From assembly GCA_002973575.1 (NCBI GenBank), contig PVEQ01000005.1, forward strand, positions 1 through 64,000: DNA of 64,000 bases, given 5' to 3'. This DNA is from Sediminibacterium magnilacihabitans. GTDB lineage: Bacteria > Bacteroidota > Bacteroidia > Chitinophagales > Chitinophagaceae. A model generated the notes under the pieces. The model did no database searches. It saw only the letters and a list, made by a program, of their open reading frames with translations, and was not told the origin of the DNA. A program made the translations under genes and the position numbers. Positions 1 through 9,089 of the stretch are shown piece after piece (the first letter of the stretch is position 1; every line of letters starts with the position of its first letter).

Positions 1-76
1 TTTACATGAACTATTCGCTAAACCCATACTACAAAATTTCAAAGAGCAAAATGATAACCAGTTGAAAATGTTCTAA
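1..76 (+). CDS. Possible C-terminal tail of a gene entering from the left
   Basis: One forward frame is open from the left edge to a TAA at 74-76 and would end in the residues LKMF. The 24 residues are too few to identify a family. An alternative is a reverse-strand gene starting at the CAT at 25-27. I include it only because the edge prevents a decision. Confidence 0.25.
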   Translation, partial: LHELFAKPILQNFKEQNDNQLKMF

Positions 77-129
77 TTAAGACGAAACGTTAATGATAAA
101 AACTGTATTCTGATACAAAGATACACAAA

Positions 130-159
130 TTGGCGTACGCCGTTTTTTTGCTAACTTTC
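130..159 (+). promoter_or_regulatory. Bacteroidota-type promoter of the class V aminotransferase
   Basis: TTG at 130-132 (-33 element) is followed after 19 bases by TAACTTTC at 152-159, one base from the consensus TANNTTTG. It places the transcription start near 165, so the in-frame TTG at 130 belongs to the promoter and is not a start codon. Confidence 0.55.
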
Positions 160-177
160 TCACTAAACTTCATGGGT

Positions 178-1473
178 ATGAACCAGCGCAGGAAATTCAT
201 CAGACAGCTTGGCCTGCTGGCGGGAGCGTTCTCTGCCAACAGTCTTTTTAACCAGTTGCATGCAGCAGAATGGAAGCAGGCTGCACAAAAAGTAGCAGGA
301 TTCAGTCCAGAAACTGTGGCTGCTGATGAGGACTACTGGTCAGTGATACAACAGTCATTCACTGTAAACCCCAACCTGGTGAACCTCAACAATGGCGGAG
401 TAAGTCCCGCTCCGCGTGTGGTACAGGAAGCGGTGGAACGCTTCAATCGTTTATCCAATGAAGGGCCCTCTTATTATATGTGGCGGATACTGGACCAGGG
501 AAGGGAGCCGCTGCGCCAGAAGCTGGCAACACTGGCCGGCTGCCTGCCCGAAGAAATAGCGGTGAACAGGAATGCCACCGAATCGCTGAATACAGTTATC
601 TATGGACTGGAACTCAAAGCGGGCGATGAAGTGATCGGTACCAAACAGGATTATCCGAACATGATACAGGCCTGGAAGCAGCGTGCCATGCGTGACGGAT
701 TACAGTATACGCAGATCAGTTTCGATTTTCCCATAGAAGATGATGAGGCGATTGTAAGCGCTTATGAAAAAGCCATCACACCTAAAACCCGGATATTGCA
801 TGTTACCCATATCATCAATTGGGTGGGACAGATCATGCCCGTGAAAAAGATTTGCCAGATGGCGCACCGGCACAACCTGGAAGTGATTGTGGATGGGGCG
901 CATTCATTCGGACTGCTTGATTTCAAGATCCCGGATCTGGAATGCGATTATTTCGGAACCAGTCTGCACAAATTCTTAAGCGCACCCATTGGCAGCGGCA
1001 TGTTATGGATCAAACAAGATAAAATTGGCAAGATATGGCCGCTACTTTGTAACGATAAACCGCACAGCGACGACATCCGCAAATTTGAAACCCTTGGTAC
1101 CCGTAGCTTTCCGATAGAGCAGGGAATAGGCGAAGCGATCAATTTTCATACAGCCATCGGGAGTAAACGGAAAGAAGAACGCATTCGCTATCTCAAAAAT
1201 TATTGGGCCGGGAAGGTAAAATCCATTCCGCGTGTAAAACTGCATACATCTTTGAAACCGGAATATTCCTGCGCCATAACGGGCGTAAGCATTGAAGGTA
1301 TGACACCGGCAGAGCTCGACAACGCTTTATTCAACCGCTATAAGATACATACCGTTGGTATTGTGTGGGAAAACATCAGTTGCGTACGCGTTACGCCGCA
1401 TGTATATACGAAGATAGATGACCTGGACAGATTGGTTCAGGCAATAGAAACAATAGCAACGAAGAATCGCTGA
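178..1473 (+). CDS. Class V aminotransferase (isopenicillin N epimerase-like), Tat signal
   Basis: PLP-dependent fold-type I enzyme of the class V aminotransferase/cysteine desulfurase superfamily, 431 residues. The N-terminus carries a twin-arginine signal (QRRKFIRQ, then a hydrophobic stretch ending near LHA), suggesting export of the folded, cofactor-loaded protein to the periplasm. The PLP site is visible: Asp239 in VDGAHS and Lys265 in TSLHKFLSAP. The ATG at 178 is preferred since it puts the RR pair at residues 4-5; the ATG at 172 is equally possible. The best match by feel is the isopenicillin N epimerase-like group; the substrate cannot be told from sequence. It is monocistronic and followed by a palindromic repeat. 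Confidence 0.85.
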   Translation: MNQRRKFIRQLGLLAGAFSANSLFNQLHAAEWKQAAQKVAGFSPETVAADEDYWSVIQQSFTVNPNLVNLNNGGVSPAPRVVQEAVERFNRLSNEGPSYYMWRILDQGREPLRQKLATLAGCLPEEIAVNRNATESLNTVIYGLELKAGDEVIGTKQDYPNMIQAWKQRAMRDGLQYTQISFDFPIEDDEAIVSAYEKAITPKTRILHVTHIINWVGQIMPVKKICQMAHRHNLEVIVDGAHSFGLLDFKIPDLECDYFGTSLHKFLSAPIGSGMLWIKQDKIGKIWPLLCNDKPHSDDIRKFETLGTRSFPIEQGIGEAINFHTAIGSKRKEERIRYLKNYWAGKVKSIPRVKLHTSLKPEYSCAITGVSIEGMTPAELDNALFNRYKIHTVGIVWENISCVRVTPHVYTKIDDLDRLVQAIETIATKNR

Positions 1474-1486
1474 TGTACCATTATAT

Positions 1487-1600
1487 CGTCATCCCGAGCG
1501 AGCGCAGCGAGTCGAGGGACCTGCTGAAGACTTCATGAGGTCCCTCGGCTGCCCCTTCGACTCGCTGCGCTCGCTCAGGGTGATGTTGCTCGGGATGACG
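1487..1600. repeat. Nested palindromic (REP-like) intergenic element
   Basis: Three nested inverted arms lie in 114 bases: CGTCATCCCGAGC at 1487-1499 with its complement at 1588-1600; a 20-bp arm rich in GAGCG at 1496-1515 with its complement at 1557-1576; and GAGGGACCT at 1514-1522 with its complement at 1538-1546. The outer arms overlap the inner ones, as in composite REP/BIME elements. It sits between the 3' ends of two convergent genes, so it might also end transcription. The open frames running through it look accidental. Confidence 0.75.
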
Positions 1601-1609
1601 ATGGAATGT

Positions 1610-1723
1610 TTAAGAAGCTTTTACAGCAGGCTTCTTACTCTTATTCGGCTTGGCAGGACGCGTTTTTCCAAAAGAGCCCTGAAATCTTTTACCTTTTGCG
1701 GTCTTTTTATCACCTCTACCCAT
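1610..1723 (-). CDS. 30S ribosomal protein THX
   Basis: A 37-residue, highly basic protein beginning MGRGDKKTAKGKR and containing QGSFGKTRP, the signature of the THX (bTHX) family that sits in a cleft of the 30S head in Thermus and is widespread in Bacteroidota. The frame is open further upstream (to 1792), but that extension reads through the HU terminator hairpin and is not family-like, so the ATG at 1721-1723 is chosen. About one third of residues are Lys/Arg. It lies downstream of HU on the same strand, separated by a terminator. Confidence 0.85.
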   Translation of the reverse strand: MGRGDKKTAKGKRFQGSFGKTRPAKPNKSKKPAVKAS

Positions 1724-1769
1724 GGTATTGTTTTTGGTTTTGAAAATAAATGAATTGCAAAAATAGAAA

Positions 1770-1789
1770 AACCCCGCTAATGCGGGGTT
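1770..1789 (-). terminator. Intrinsic terminator of the HU gene
   Basis: An 8-bp perfect stem, AACCCCGC-attA-GCGGGGTT, followed on the reverse strand by a T-rich run. It lies 23 bases after the HU stop codon. Confidence 0.85.
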
Positions 1790-1812
1790 CAATTCTTTTG
1801 AAGAGCTTTCAG

Positions 1813-2082
1813 TTAGATCTTAGCGCTTAATTCTTTACCAGCTTTGAAGCGGGCAACTTTTTTAGCCTTGATCTTGATCGTTTCGCCAGTCTGAGGGTTA
1901 CGACCTGTACGAGCAGCACGCTTAGATACAGAGAAAGTACCAAAACCAACCAGGGTAACTTTGTCGCCTTTTTTCAGCGCTTTGGTTACTGTGTCAACAA
2001 AAGAATCCAGGGCAGCATTTGCCTGGGTCTTAGTAACGCCAGCATCTTCAGCAATCTGGGCGATCAATTCAGCTTTGTTCAT
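1813..2082 (-). CDS. HU family DNA-binding protein
   Basis: An 89-residue nucleoid-associated protein, the usual HU length. It has the helical dimerisation half ([15 protein letters not shown]) followed by the beta-arm with [21 protein letters not shown], which contains the arm-tip Asn-Pro that wedges into DNA. It binds and bends DNA without strong sequence preference. It has a well-formed Bacteroidota promoter upstream and a clear terminator downstream, so it is transcribed alone. Confidence 0.95.
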   Translation of the reverse strand: MNKAELIAQIAEDAGVTKTQANAALDSFVDTVTKALKKGDKVTLVGFGTFSVSKRAARTGRNPQTGETIKIKAKKVARFKAGKELSAKI

Positions 2083-2116
2083 AGATGTGTTTTTAGATTG
2101 TTTTAATTCTATGAAA

Positions 2117-2146
2117 CAAATTTATTGGCTTTTGTCGTTCAGCAAA
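2117..2146 (-). promoter_or_regulatory. Promoter of the HU gene
   Basis: On the reverse strand TTTG (2146-2143) is followed after 18 bases by TAAATTTG (2124-2117), an exact match to TANNTTTG. It predicts a leader of about 30 bases. The remaining stretch to 2382 shows no gene and no motif I recognise. Confidence 0.75.
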
Positions 2147-2382
2147 ATATTTCATTGCTTTTTTATCCTCTTTTTTGGAACCTGCAAACACCCTGCCATA
2201 AAGGATTTCAGCCGATTTTATTCAAATAGTTGGAAATAATTCCGTAAATGCCTTCCGGCTGGAACGCTTGCGGGCAAAGGGTTTTAAGGGTTAGATGGCT
2301 GGAATTCAGTTCCCGTGCGGGTTTCAGAGAAATATAACGAAGATTTGGATATGCCAACATCGCCTGTAAAAACTATCCACAC

Positions 2383-2694
2383 TCAATTCACAATCTGCAT
2401 GAGTGTGCGAAAACCAACGAAATGATTGCCCCATCGATCCAGGGCATCCTGCCGCAATGCAGTTGCATGCTGTGCAATGTACCGCTCATAATCATCCCTG
2501 GTAGCTGCGAAATATTGCGTGGCATAAGTAGGCCCCTCTGATTCGTCGGTTTCCAGCAGTTTTACAAAACGGTACTCCGTAAAGCAGCCGCTTTGCATAA
2601 CAGCCGGTATGTGCTCTTCTTTCATCCAGCGTACCCAGTCTTCGTGGATATGCGGGGAGACTTTCGTGGTGACGTTGTAGATAAACATGCTCAT
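2383..2694 (-). CDS. DUF4286 family protein
   Basis: A 103-residue protein of the DUF4286 family, common in Bacteroidota and of unknown function. It begins MSMFIYNVT and contains the family's HIHEDWVRWM and GPTYATQYF segments; no signal peptide or membrane segment is visible, so it should be cytosolic. Its ATG overlaps the stop codon of the exonuclease III gene (ATGA), suggesting translational coupling. The small alpha/beta fold resembles ferredoxin-like dimeric barrels, but no function can be given. Confidence 0.85.
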   Translation of the reverse strand: MSMFIYNVTTKVSPHIHEDWVRWMKEEHIPAVMQSGCFTEYRFVKLLETDESEGPTYATQYFAATRDDYERYIAQHATALRQDALDRWGNHFVGFRTLMQIVN

Positions 2695-3458
2695 TTAATT
2701 TCCGCGTAGATGGGACAATGATCGCTGTGTTTTACATCTGGGTAAATAGCAGCGGATTTCAGTTGGGGCTTCAATGCTTCACTGATACAGATATAGTCGA
2801 TCCGCCATCCTTTGTTTTGCAATCTTACAGAAGGGAAACGCTGGCTCCACCAGGAATAAGCGCCTTTGGTATCGGGATACAAGAGGCGGAAAGTATCGAT
2901 CCATTGTTTCCCAAGAAATTTATCCATCCAGGCCCGCTCTTCGGGCAGGAAGCCGGATGAGTTTTTATTTCCCTTGGGATCGTGGATATCTACTTCGGTA
3001 TGTGCAATATTATAATCACCCGTAACAATCAGCTTAGGTCTTTTTTTACGCAAGTCCTGAACATAATCAAAGAATTCATCCAGCCATTGGTATTTATAAG
3101 TTTGCCGTTCATCGCCGCTGGTGCCCGAAGGAAAATAAGCGTTGATGAGTGTGATATCTCCGAAATCGGCGCGGATCACCCTTCCTTCAAAATCACTTTG
3201 TTCAATTTTATTTCCCGATATAACCTGGTCGGGTTTGATTTTGGTAAAGATGGCCACCCCGCTGTATCCTTTTTTCTGTGCCGAAAACCAGTATGTCTGG
3301 TAGCCAAGCGATTCTATGGATGCAATATCAATGTCTTCTTTTTGTGCTTTGGTTTCCTGCAAACAAATAATATCTGCCGGATTCGTCTGCAACCAGTCGA
3401 GAAATCCTTTTTTGATAGCAGCCCTGATGCCATTGACATTGTATGAAATGATGCGCAT
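2691..3458 (-). CDS. xth: Exodeoxyribonuclease III
   Basis: An AP endonuclease/3'-5' exonuclease of the EEP family, acting in base-excision repair. The 255-residue protein has all signature blocks: MRIISYNVNGIRA at the start, CLQETKAQ with the metal-binding Glu, GDYNIAHTEVDI, WRIDYICIS and the C-terminal KHSDHCPIYAEI with the catalytic Asp-His. The ATG at 3456-3458 fits the family N-terminus; upstream in-frame codons are unlike the family. It is coupled to the DUF4286 gene through an ATGA overlap. Confidence 0.95.
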   Translation of the reverse strand: MRIISYNVNGIRAAIKKGFLDWLQTNPADIICLQETKAQKEDIDIASIESLGYQTYWFSAQKKGYSGVAIFTKIKPDQVISGNKIEQSDFEGRVIRADFGDITLINAYFPSGTSGDERQTYKYQWLDEFFDYVQDLRKKRPKLIVTGDYNIAHTEVDIHDPKGNKNSSGFLPEERAWMDKFLGKQWIDTFRLLYPDTKGAYSWWSQRFPSVRLQNKGWRIDYICISEALKPQLKSAAIYPDVKHSDHCPIYAEIK

Positions 3459-3558
3459 GTTGATGGGTTTAAGCGAATATAAAGATGCATCAAAAACCAC
3501 ATTCACCGCATGCTATTTTTTTACTAATTTGACCCTTCTTTGTATTCAAGATGTGTAT

Positions 3559-4290
3559 ATGAAAAAGACAGACAGGATCATTCCTGCAAAACAATCCATT
3601 TATCTCGAAGGACCCCGCCCCAGGATCAGTGAACTGGGTTTTGCCTGGGATGTATTCTGGCAGTTCATCAAAGGGTTCAGGACCATGCATTTCCTTGGGC
3701 CCTGTGTTACGGTGTTCGGCTCTGCCAGGTTTGGAGAAGATCATCCATACTACCATGCAGCCAGGGAATTCGGCAGGCGCATTGCTGCAGCCGGTTTTAC
3801 CACCATGACAGGCGGCGGACCGGGCATTATGGAAGCAGCCAACCGCGGCGCTTTTGAAAGCGGCGGTACTTCGGTAGGATGTAATATCAAACTGCCGCAT
3901 GAACAGCATCCCAATCCGTATATGCACAAATGGATCACTTTCGATTATTTTTTCGCCCGCAAAGTGATGCTGGTAAAATATTCTTACGCATTCATCATCA
4001 TGCCGGGAGGCTTTGGCACGATGGATGAATTCTTCGAAACCATTACGTTAGCGCAGACAAAAGTAATCTACGATTTCCCCATCGTACTCTATGGCAAATC
4101 TTATTACGAACCATTGATGAAAGCCATCGACTCCATGGAAGCCGCCGGAACCATTGCGCCGGTTGACAAAACATTGTTGTTCCTTACCGATGATATGGAC
4201 GAAGCCATGCACCACATCGCAACGTATGTGCGCAAAAACTTCAAGGTTAAACCACGTAGAAGGTTATGGTGGCTGTTTGAAAAGAGATGA
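3559..4290 (+). CDS. LOG family protein (TIGR00730)
   Basis: Rossmann-fold lysine decarboxylase-like (LOG) protein, 243 residues. The two family motifs are intact: GGGPGIMEAA at 85-94 and PGGFGTMDE at 149-157, which bind nucleoside monophosphate and hydrolyse the N-glycosidic bond in characterised members (cytokinin riboside 5'-monophosphate phosphoribohydrolases; bacterial PpnN-like enzymes act on purine nucleotides). The substrate here is unknown. The longer open frame overlaps the divergent xth start, so the ATG at 3559 is chosen. It converges on the next gene with only two bases between stop codons. Confidence 0.88.
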   Translation: MKKTDRIIPAKQSIYLEGPRPRISELGFAWDVFWQFIKGFRTMHFLGPCVTVFGSARFGEDHPYYHAAREFGRRIAAAGFTTMTGGGPGIMEAANRGAFESGGTSVGCNIKLPHEQHPNPYMHKWITFDYFFARKVMLVKYSYAFIIMPGGFGTMDEFFETITLAQTKVIYDFPIVLYGKSYYEPLMKAIDSMEAAGTIAPVDKTLLFLTDDMDEAMHHIATYVRKNFKVKPRRRLWWLFEKR

Positions 4291-4292
4291 TA

Positions 4293-5081
4293 TTAAAAAG
4301 AGAATCCCAGGTTCAGGATAAGCTCATAAGTTCCAAAAGCCTGCGACGCAGTTCCTTTGTACACTTTCAATCCTGAATAGCTGGCATAATCCAGCTTGTT
4401 GGCAAACTCAAGGTAAACGTGCTTGCAGAAAGTGCCGCGTAAAGCGCCTTCGAAACCCATGTTCCATCCGCCCAATTGGAAACCGGCATCGTTGTGCTGA
4501 CCGAACAGGCTGTTCTCTACGTGCGGGATAACAGGACCTACACCCGCTTTTGCAAGTGCATCCAATTTGAACCAACTGTTCTTTGCTTCCAACCAGTTCC
4601 ATCTTTTCACGATGTTGAACAACAGGAAATTGGCGCCATTGTTCAGGTAATAATAAAAGCCATTGGCTTTGGAGAAATTGATGGTGGAATCAACCGGTCT
4701 TCCATTCAGCATGCCTTTCACTTCAATTTGCTGTCCGTCTTGTATGATATGTTTGGTATGATCGAAATTGATTTCGAAAGCCCATCCTTTTTTTCGGTTG
4801 AAAAAATATCCTATTCGATAATTGTATTGTGGTATGCTGATGGGAATGCTGAAAATACCTTCATCCCATCCGATATGATCGTGCGAGTGCACAGTTTTCA
4901 TTGTGTACTTAGTCTGCAGCTCAGGCTGACTAACTGTAACGTCTGAATGCGTGTACCATTCTTTGTTATAGCCCCAGGAAAAATAAAACTCGCCTTTTTT
5001 TTCTTTTTTCTTTGTTTGCGCCTGCGTTAAAACGGGCAATACCATAGCCAATACCAACAGCGATTTACTTACACATTTCAT
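4293..5081 (-). CDS. Predicted outer-membrane beta-barrel protein, unknown function
   Basis: A 262-residue protein with a signal peptide (MKCVSKSLLVLAMVLPVL, cleavage after TQAQ). The mature part begins with a Lys-rich stretch, then alternating aromatic/hydrophobic segments such as KGEFYFSWGYNKEWY and GYFFNRKKGWAFEINF, and ends TYELILNLGFSF with a terminal Phe, typical of a BAM-inserted barrel. I recognise no named family. TACCTTTG at 5102-5109 lies 20 bases upstream of the ATG at 5081 and supports this start. It follows the methionine synthase gene but has its own promoter. Confidence 0.75.
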   Translation of the reverse strand: MKCVSKSLLVLAMVLPVLTQAQTKKKEKKGEFYFSWGYNKEWYTHSDVTVSQPELQTKYTMKTVHSHDHIGWDEGIFSIPISIPQYNYRIGYFFNRKKGWAFEINFDHTKHIIQDGQQIEVKGMLNGRPVDSTINFSKANGFYYYLNNGANFLLFNIVKRWNWLEAKNSWFKLDALAKAGVGPVIPHVENSLFGQHNDAGFQLGGWNMGFEGALRGTFCKHVYLEFANKLDYASYSGLKVYKGTASQAFGTYELILNLGFSF

Positions 5082-5101
5082 ACTGAATCGGTTGTTCGGC
5101 G

Positions 5102-5109
5102 CAAAGGTA
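5102..5109 (-). promoter_or_regulatory. -7 element for the small barrel protein
   Basis: Reverse-strand TACCTTTG is an exact TANNTTTG match 20 bases before the ATG; it lies in the gap between the methionine synthase stop and this gene. Confidence 0.5.
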
Positions 5110-5113
5110 AGGG

Positions 5114-7831
5114 CTAATCCAAAACCGGACTCAACCATCTTTCTGCTTCTGCCAGGGGCATGTTCTTTCTACGGGCATAATCTTCCAATTGATCGCGCAG
5201 GATCTTACCCACGCCGAAATACTGGCTGCTTGGATTAGAAAAATACCAACCGCAAACAGAGGAAGCAGGGTACATGGCCAGACTCTCTGTTAACTCAATG
5301 CCCACTGTATCGGTGGCTTTGAGCAAGTGAAAGAGTTTGTGTTTCTCTGTATGATCCGGACAGGCAGGATAACCCGGTGCAGGACGAATACCAGTGTATT
5401 GTTCTTTGATGAGTTCTTCGTTGCTCAGCTGTTCGGACTGATCGTAACCCCAATATGTTTTTCTTGTTTTCAGGTGCAGGTATTCGGCCAAACCTTCTGC
5501 AAAACGATCGGCCAGGGCCTGCAACATGATCTTGTTGTAATCGTCGAAGTTTTGCTCGAATCTTTTGATATGCGGTTCAATGCCGTGTATGGTAACGGCA
5601 AAAGCGCCGATGAAATCTTTTTTACCACTGGAAACAGGCGCTACAAAATCGGCCAGCGACAGGTTGGGTTGTCCGGGCGCTTTTTTTACCTGCTGTCGCA
5701 GGAAGGATAAGCGGGTATCTGCTGTTCCGTTCTTTACCACCACATCGTCGTTCTCGCTGCCCGCTTCCCAGAAGCCGATGGTGCCTTTGGCTGTGAGCCA
5801 TTTTTCAGCAATGATCTTATCAATCAGTGCATTGGCATCGTTGTACAATTTGGTGGCTTCTTTTCCAACCAGTTCATCGCTGAGAATGTCGGGGAAATTG
5901 CCGTGCATTTCCCAGGCAATGAAGAAAGGCTTCCAGTCAATATAAGGTCTGATCTCGGAGAGGTCTACGTCGTCGAATACTTTAGTGCCCAGGAATTGCG
6001 GATCGGTTGCCTGAAAATCATCCCAGTTGATCTTTGTTTTGTTCTGCAATACGTCTTCGTAAGGAAGGTATTGCTTCACCGGCTTTTTGTTGTCGAAATT
6101 GTGTTTCAACCGGGCGTATTCTTCAGCGGTATTTTTCAGGAAGGCTTCTTTCTGTTCTTTATTCAACAAAGAACCTGCTACAGTAACACTTCGTGAAGCG
6201 TCGAGCACATGCACAACGCCATTATTATATTCCGGTGCGATCTTAACCGAAGTATGTATGCGCGAAGTGGTAGCGCCTCCGATGAGCAGCGGCTGCTGCA
6301 TATTGCGACGCTTCATTTCCTTGGCTATATGCACCATTTCATCGAGTGAAGGCGTGATCAATCCGCTCAACCCAATGATATCTGCCTTCTCTTTGATCGC
6401 CGTCTCCAGTATCTTGTCAGCCGGCACCATCACACCCAGGTCAACAATGTCATAGCCGTTACATCCCAATACCACGCCTACGATGTTTTTCCCGATATCG
6501 TGTACATCGCCTTTTACAGTAGCCAATAATATTTTGGCAGCGCCAGCAGATGTTGTGTCTGCCTCACCACTAAGTAGCTGCGCCTTTTTCTTTTCTTCTT
6601 TTTCGGCTTCTATATAAGGTGTAAGGATGGCCACGCTTTTTTTCATCACCCTGGCGCTCTTCACCACCTGTGGCAGGAACATTTTACCGGCGCCAAACAG
6701 GTCACCTACGATGTTCATACCATCCATCAACGGGCCTTCGATCACATCCAATGGCTTAGGATATTTTTGTCTGGCTTCTTCCGTATCTGCATCTATATAA
6801 TCGGTAATGCCGTTCACCAGTGCATGGGCCAGTCTTTTCTCGATGGGCTCATTCCGCCATGCTTCGTCTTTCACTTCCACTTTGCCTTTGGCTTTCACTG
6901 TTTCGGCATGGGCAATGAGTTTTTCGGTGGCTTCGTTGTTCTCGTTGTTGCGGTTCAGGATCACGTCTTCACACAACTCGCGCAGGCGGGGTTCTATTTC
7001 ATCGTATACCACTAACTGACCTGCGTTCACAATGCCCATGTCCATACCGGCTTTGATGGCATGGAGCAGGAATACCGAGTGAATGGCTTCCCGCACATGG
7101 TCGTTGCCGCGGAAAGAGAAAGAAACGTTGGAAACACCACCGCTCACTTTGGTCAGCGGCATCAGTTGCTTGATCTCGCGGGTGGCTTCAATAAAATCAA
7201 CTGCATAATTGTTATGCTCTTCAATACCGGTGGCAATAGCAAAGATGTTGGGATCGAAGATGATCTCCTGCGGTGCAAAGCCTACGCGCTCAGTCAGTAT
7301 TTTATAAGCCCTGTGACAGATAGTTACTTTTCTTTCTTTGGTATCGGCCTGTCCTATTTCATCAAATGCCATCACAATTACTGCGGCGCCAAAAGATTTA
7401 CAAATGATGGCCTGCTCAATGAATTTCTCTTCTCCTTCTTTCATGGAGATGGAGTTCACAATACATTTACCCTGTACGCATTTCAATCCCGCTTCAATGA
7501 TCTCGAATTTCGAGCTGTCGATCATAATGGGGATCTTGGCAATATCGGGTTCGCTCTGGATCAGGTTGAGGAAAGTGGTCATGGCTGTTACGCCTTCAAG
7601 CAACGCATCGTCCATGTTCACATCCAGTATTTGTGCACCGCTCTCCACTTGCTGCCTCGCTACAGAAAGGGCTTCTTCGTATTTACCTTCCCTGATGAGC
7701 CGCGCGAATTTCTTGGAACCGGTTACATTGGTACGTTCGCCTACATTGACAAAATTCGTTTCAGGCCGTATAACCAATGGTTCCAGTCCGGAAAGGCGTA
7801 AATAAGGTTTGATAATGATGTCTCCACTCAT
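5114..7831 (-). CDS. metH: Cobalamin-dependent methionine synthase, folate/B12/activation part
   Basis: A 905-residue protein corresponding to MetH without its first module. Order: pterin-binding domain (about 20-280; [22 protein letters not shown]), B12 cap domain (about 330-410), Rossmann B12-binding domain with the DVHDIGKN motif at 442-449 whose His444 is the lower axial cobalt ligand, and C-terminal SAM-dependent reactivation domain (about 600-900; [26 protein letters not shown]). It transfers methyl from methyltetrahydrofolate through cobalamin to homocysteine. The homocysteine-binding half is the separate gene 17 bases upstream; the two must act as a complex. Confidence 0.95.
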   Translation of the reverse strand: MSGDIIIKPYLRLSGLEPLVIRPETNFVNVGERTNVTGSKKFARLIREGKYEEALSVARQQVESGAQILDVNMDDALLEGVTAMTTFLNLIQSEPDIAKIPIMIDSSKFEIIEAGLKCVQGKCIVNSISMKEGEEKFIEQAIICKSFGAAVIVMAFDEIGQADTKERKVTICHRAYKILTERVGFAPQEIIFDPNIFAIATGIEEHNNYAVDFIEATREIKQLMPLTKVSGGVSNVSFSFRGNDHVREAIHSVFLLHAIKAGMDMGIVNAGQLVVYDEIEPRLRELCEDVILNRNNENNEATEKLIAHAETVKAKGKVEVKDEAWRNEPIEKRLAHALVNGITDYIDADTEEARQKYPKPLDVIEGPLMDGMNIVGDLFGAGKMFLPQVVKSARVMKKSVAILTPYIEAEKEEKKKAQLLSGEADTTSAGAAKILLATVKGDVHDIGKNIVGVVLGCNGYDIVDLGVMVPADKILETAIKEKADIIGLSGLITPSLDEMVHIAKEMKRRNMQQPLLIGGATTSRIHTSVKIAPEYNNGVVHVLDASRSVTVAGSLLNKEQKEAFLKNTAEEYARLKHNFDNKKPVKQYLPYEDVLQNKTKINWDDFQATDPQFLGTKVFDDVDLSEIRPYIDWKPFFIAWEMHGNFPDILSDELVGKEATKLYNDANALIDKIIAEKWLTAKGTIGFWEAGSENDDVVVKNGTADTRLSFLRQQVKKAPGQPNLSLADFVAPVSSGKKDFIGAFAVTIHGIEPHIKRFEQNFDDYNKIMLQALADRFAEGLAEYLHLKTRKTYWGYDQSEQLSNEELIKEQYTGIRPAPGYPACPDHTEKHKLFHLLKATDTVGIELTESLAMYPASSVCGWYFSNPSSQYFGVGKILRDQLEDYARRKNMPLAEAERWLSPVLD

Positions 7832-7848
7832 GATACTTGACTTAATGA

Positions 7849-8865
7849 TTAAACCAACTCGGTCTCAATAACCGGTATCGCTCTCGGCGCAATCTTTTTA
7901 ACATTGTCGGCAATGTGTTTGATGTGATCGGGCGTGGTGCCGCAACAACCTCCTACGATGTTCACGAATCCTTCTTTGGCCCATTCTTCTATAAAATGAG
8001 CCGTTTCATGGGGTGCCTCATCGTATTCACCCATGGCATTAGGCAGACCTGCATTGGGATAGGCCGAAGTATAACAAGCGGCTATCTGGCTCAGTTCTTC
8101 AATATGCGGTCTCATTTCAGCAGCGCCCAATGCACAGTTCAATCCCACGCTTAAAGGGTTTGCATGCATGATGGAAGTATAAAAGGCTTCCAGTGTCTGT
8201 CCGCTCAACGTACGCCCCGAAGCATCGGTAATGGTACCGCTGATCATGATGGGCAATTCCGGTTTGCCGCTTGTTCTGAAATATTTTTTGGCCGCATAGA
8301 TGGCGCCTTTGGCATTGAGGGTGTCGAAGATGGTTTCAATTAGTAAAATATCAACGCCGCCATCTACGAGTCCGCTTATCTGTTCATAATAAGCATCGGC
8401 CACTTCATCGAATGTTACGGCGCGGTAGCCGGGATTGTTTACATCGGGAGAGAGGCTCAAGGTTTTATTCAGCGGACCGATGGCGCCAGCCACATACCGT
8501 TGTGCAGTACCCGGATTTTCTGCGGTAAATTCCTGGATGGCTTCCCTGGCGCAGCGCGCAGCGGCTACATTCAATTCATAAGCCAGCGATTGCATTTCGT
8601 AATCGGCCATGGCAATGAAAGTGCTGCTGAAGGTATTGGTTTCAATAATGTCGGCGCCGGCAGCAAGGTATTGTTTATGAATGCCTTTGATGATCTGTGG
8701 TTGTGTAATACACAGCAGGTCGTTATTGCCCTTTACATCGCATTGCCAGTCTTTGAAACGCTCACCGCGGTAATCGGCTTCTGTAAGTTTGTGTTGTTGG
8801 ATCATGGTGCCCATAGCGCCGTCGATCACCAGTATCCTTTTTTCCAGTTCTTTTCTGATATCCAT
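7849..8865 (-). CDS. metH: Homocysteine S-methyltransferase module of split methionine synthase
   Basis: A 338-residue zinc-dependent homocysteine-activating TIM barrel. It starts like MetH ([14 protein letters not shown]) and has the three zinc cysteines: Cys244 in GLNCALGA and Cys307-Cys308 in [10 protein letters not shown]. It ends just where the pterin domain would start in a one-piece MetH, and that domain is the next gene, co-transcribed. The ATG at 8863-8865 gives the family N-terminus; the open frame upstream runs into a hairpin-rich leader. Alone it might use another methyl donor, but the arrangement points to a two-subunit MetH. Confidence 0.93.
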   Translation of the reverse strand: MDIRKELEKRILVIDGAMGTMIQQHKLTEADYRGERFKDWQCDVKGNNDLLCITQPQIIKGIHKQYLAAGADIIETNTFSSTFIAMADYEMQSLAYELNVAAARCAREAIQEFTAENPGTAQRYVAGAIGPLNKTLSLSPDVNNPGYRAVTFDEVADAYYEQISGLVDGGVDILLIETIFDTLNAKGAIYAAKKYFRTSGKPELPIMISGTITDASGRTLSGQTLEAFYTSIMHANPLSVGLNCALGAAEMRPHIEELSQIAACYTSAYPNAGLPNAMGEYDEAPHETAHFIEEWAKEGFVNIVGGCCGTTPDHIKHIADNVKKIAPRAIPVIETELV

Positions 8866-9043
8866 AATGCACTCTTTGGGTTGCTGTTGTTCCGTTGTAA
8901 GAGAACAGGGCAACCGGTTATATTATGGAACCAATAAACGCTTGTGAGAGAAAAAATGAAGGGCTCTTCAATACGTTTATTAGTTCAATTGATTCCGCAA
9001 TAATGCGGAACGCCAGGCTGAACAATAAACAAATCCGCCTGAG
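8866..9043 (-). promoter_or_regulatory. Long structured 5' leader of the split metH operon
   Basis: With the promoter at 9050-9057 the transcript carries about 180 untranslated bases. They include a perfect hairpin (8993-9010, arms TTCCGCA/TGCGGAA), a 12-bp long-range stem with one G-U pair (8929-8940 with 8974-8985) closing over a small inner hairpin (8957-8970, arms TGAAG/CTTCA), and a short TGTTC/GAACA stem near the gene. I do not find the conserved SAM-I, SAM-II or cobalamin riboswitch sequences. A regulatory role is inferred from length, folding and the adjoining gene. Confidence 0.45.
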
Positions 9044-9049
9044 GCAGTG

Positions 9050-9057
9050 CAAAGTTA
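9050..9057 (-). promoter_or_regulatory. -7 element of the metH operon
   Basis: Reverse-strand TAACTTTG, an exact TANNTTTG match, with a TTG about 24 bases upstream inside the neighbouring gene's terminator. Confidence 0.5.
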
Positions 9058-9062
9058 AGGAA

Positions 9063-9089
9063 AAAGGGAATGGATTACCAATTCCCTTT
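9063..9089 (-). terminator. Terminator overlapping the DUF5777 stop codon
   Basis: Arms AAAGGGAAT (9063-9071) and ATTCCCTTT (9081-9089) form a 9-bp stem followed on the reverse strand by a short T run. The DUF5777 stop codon (9075-9077) lies in the loop. Confidence 0.7.

Noticed and set aside
130-177. TTG at 130 as the start of the aminotransferase
   Set aside because: It coincides with the -33 promoter element and would bury the Tat signal behind 16 residues.
1724-1792. N-terminal extension of the bTHX protein
   Set aside because: The extension is translated from the HU terminator hairpin and does not resemble the family, which begins MGRGD.
8866-9057. SAM or cobalamin riboswitch before metH
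   Set aside because: The forward strand has GGGCAACCGG, which recalls part of SAM-I, but it is on the wrong strand and the other conserved SAM-I, SAM-II and cobalamin elements are absent.
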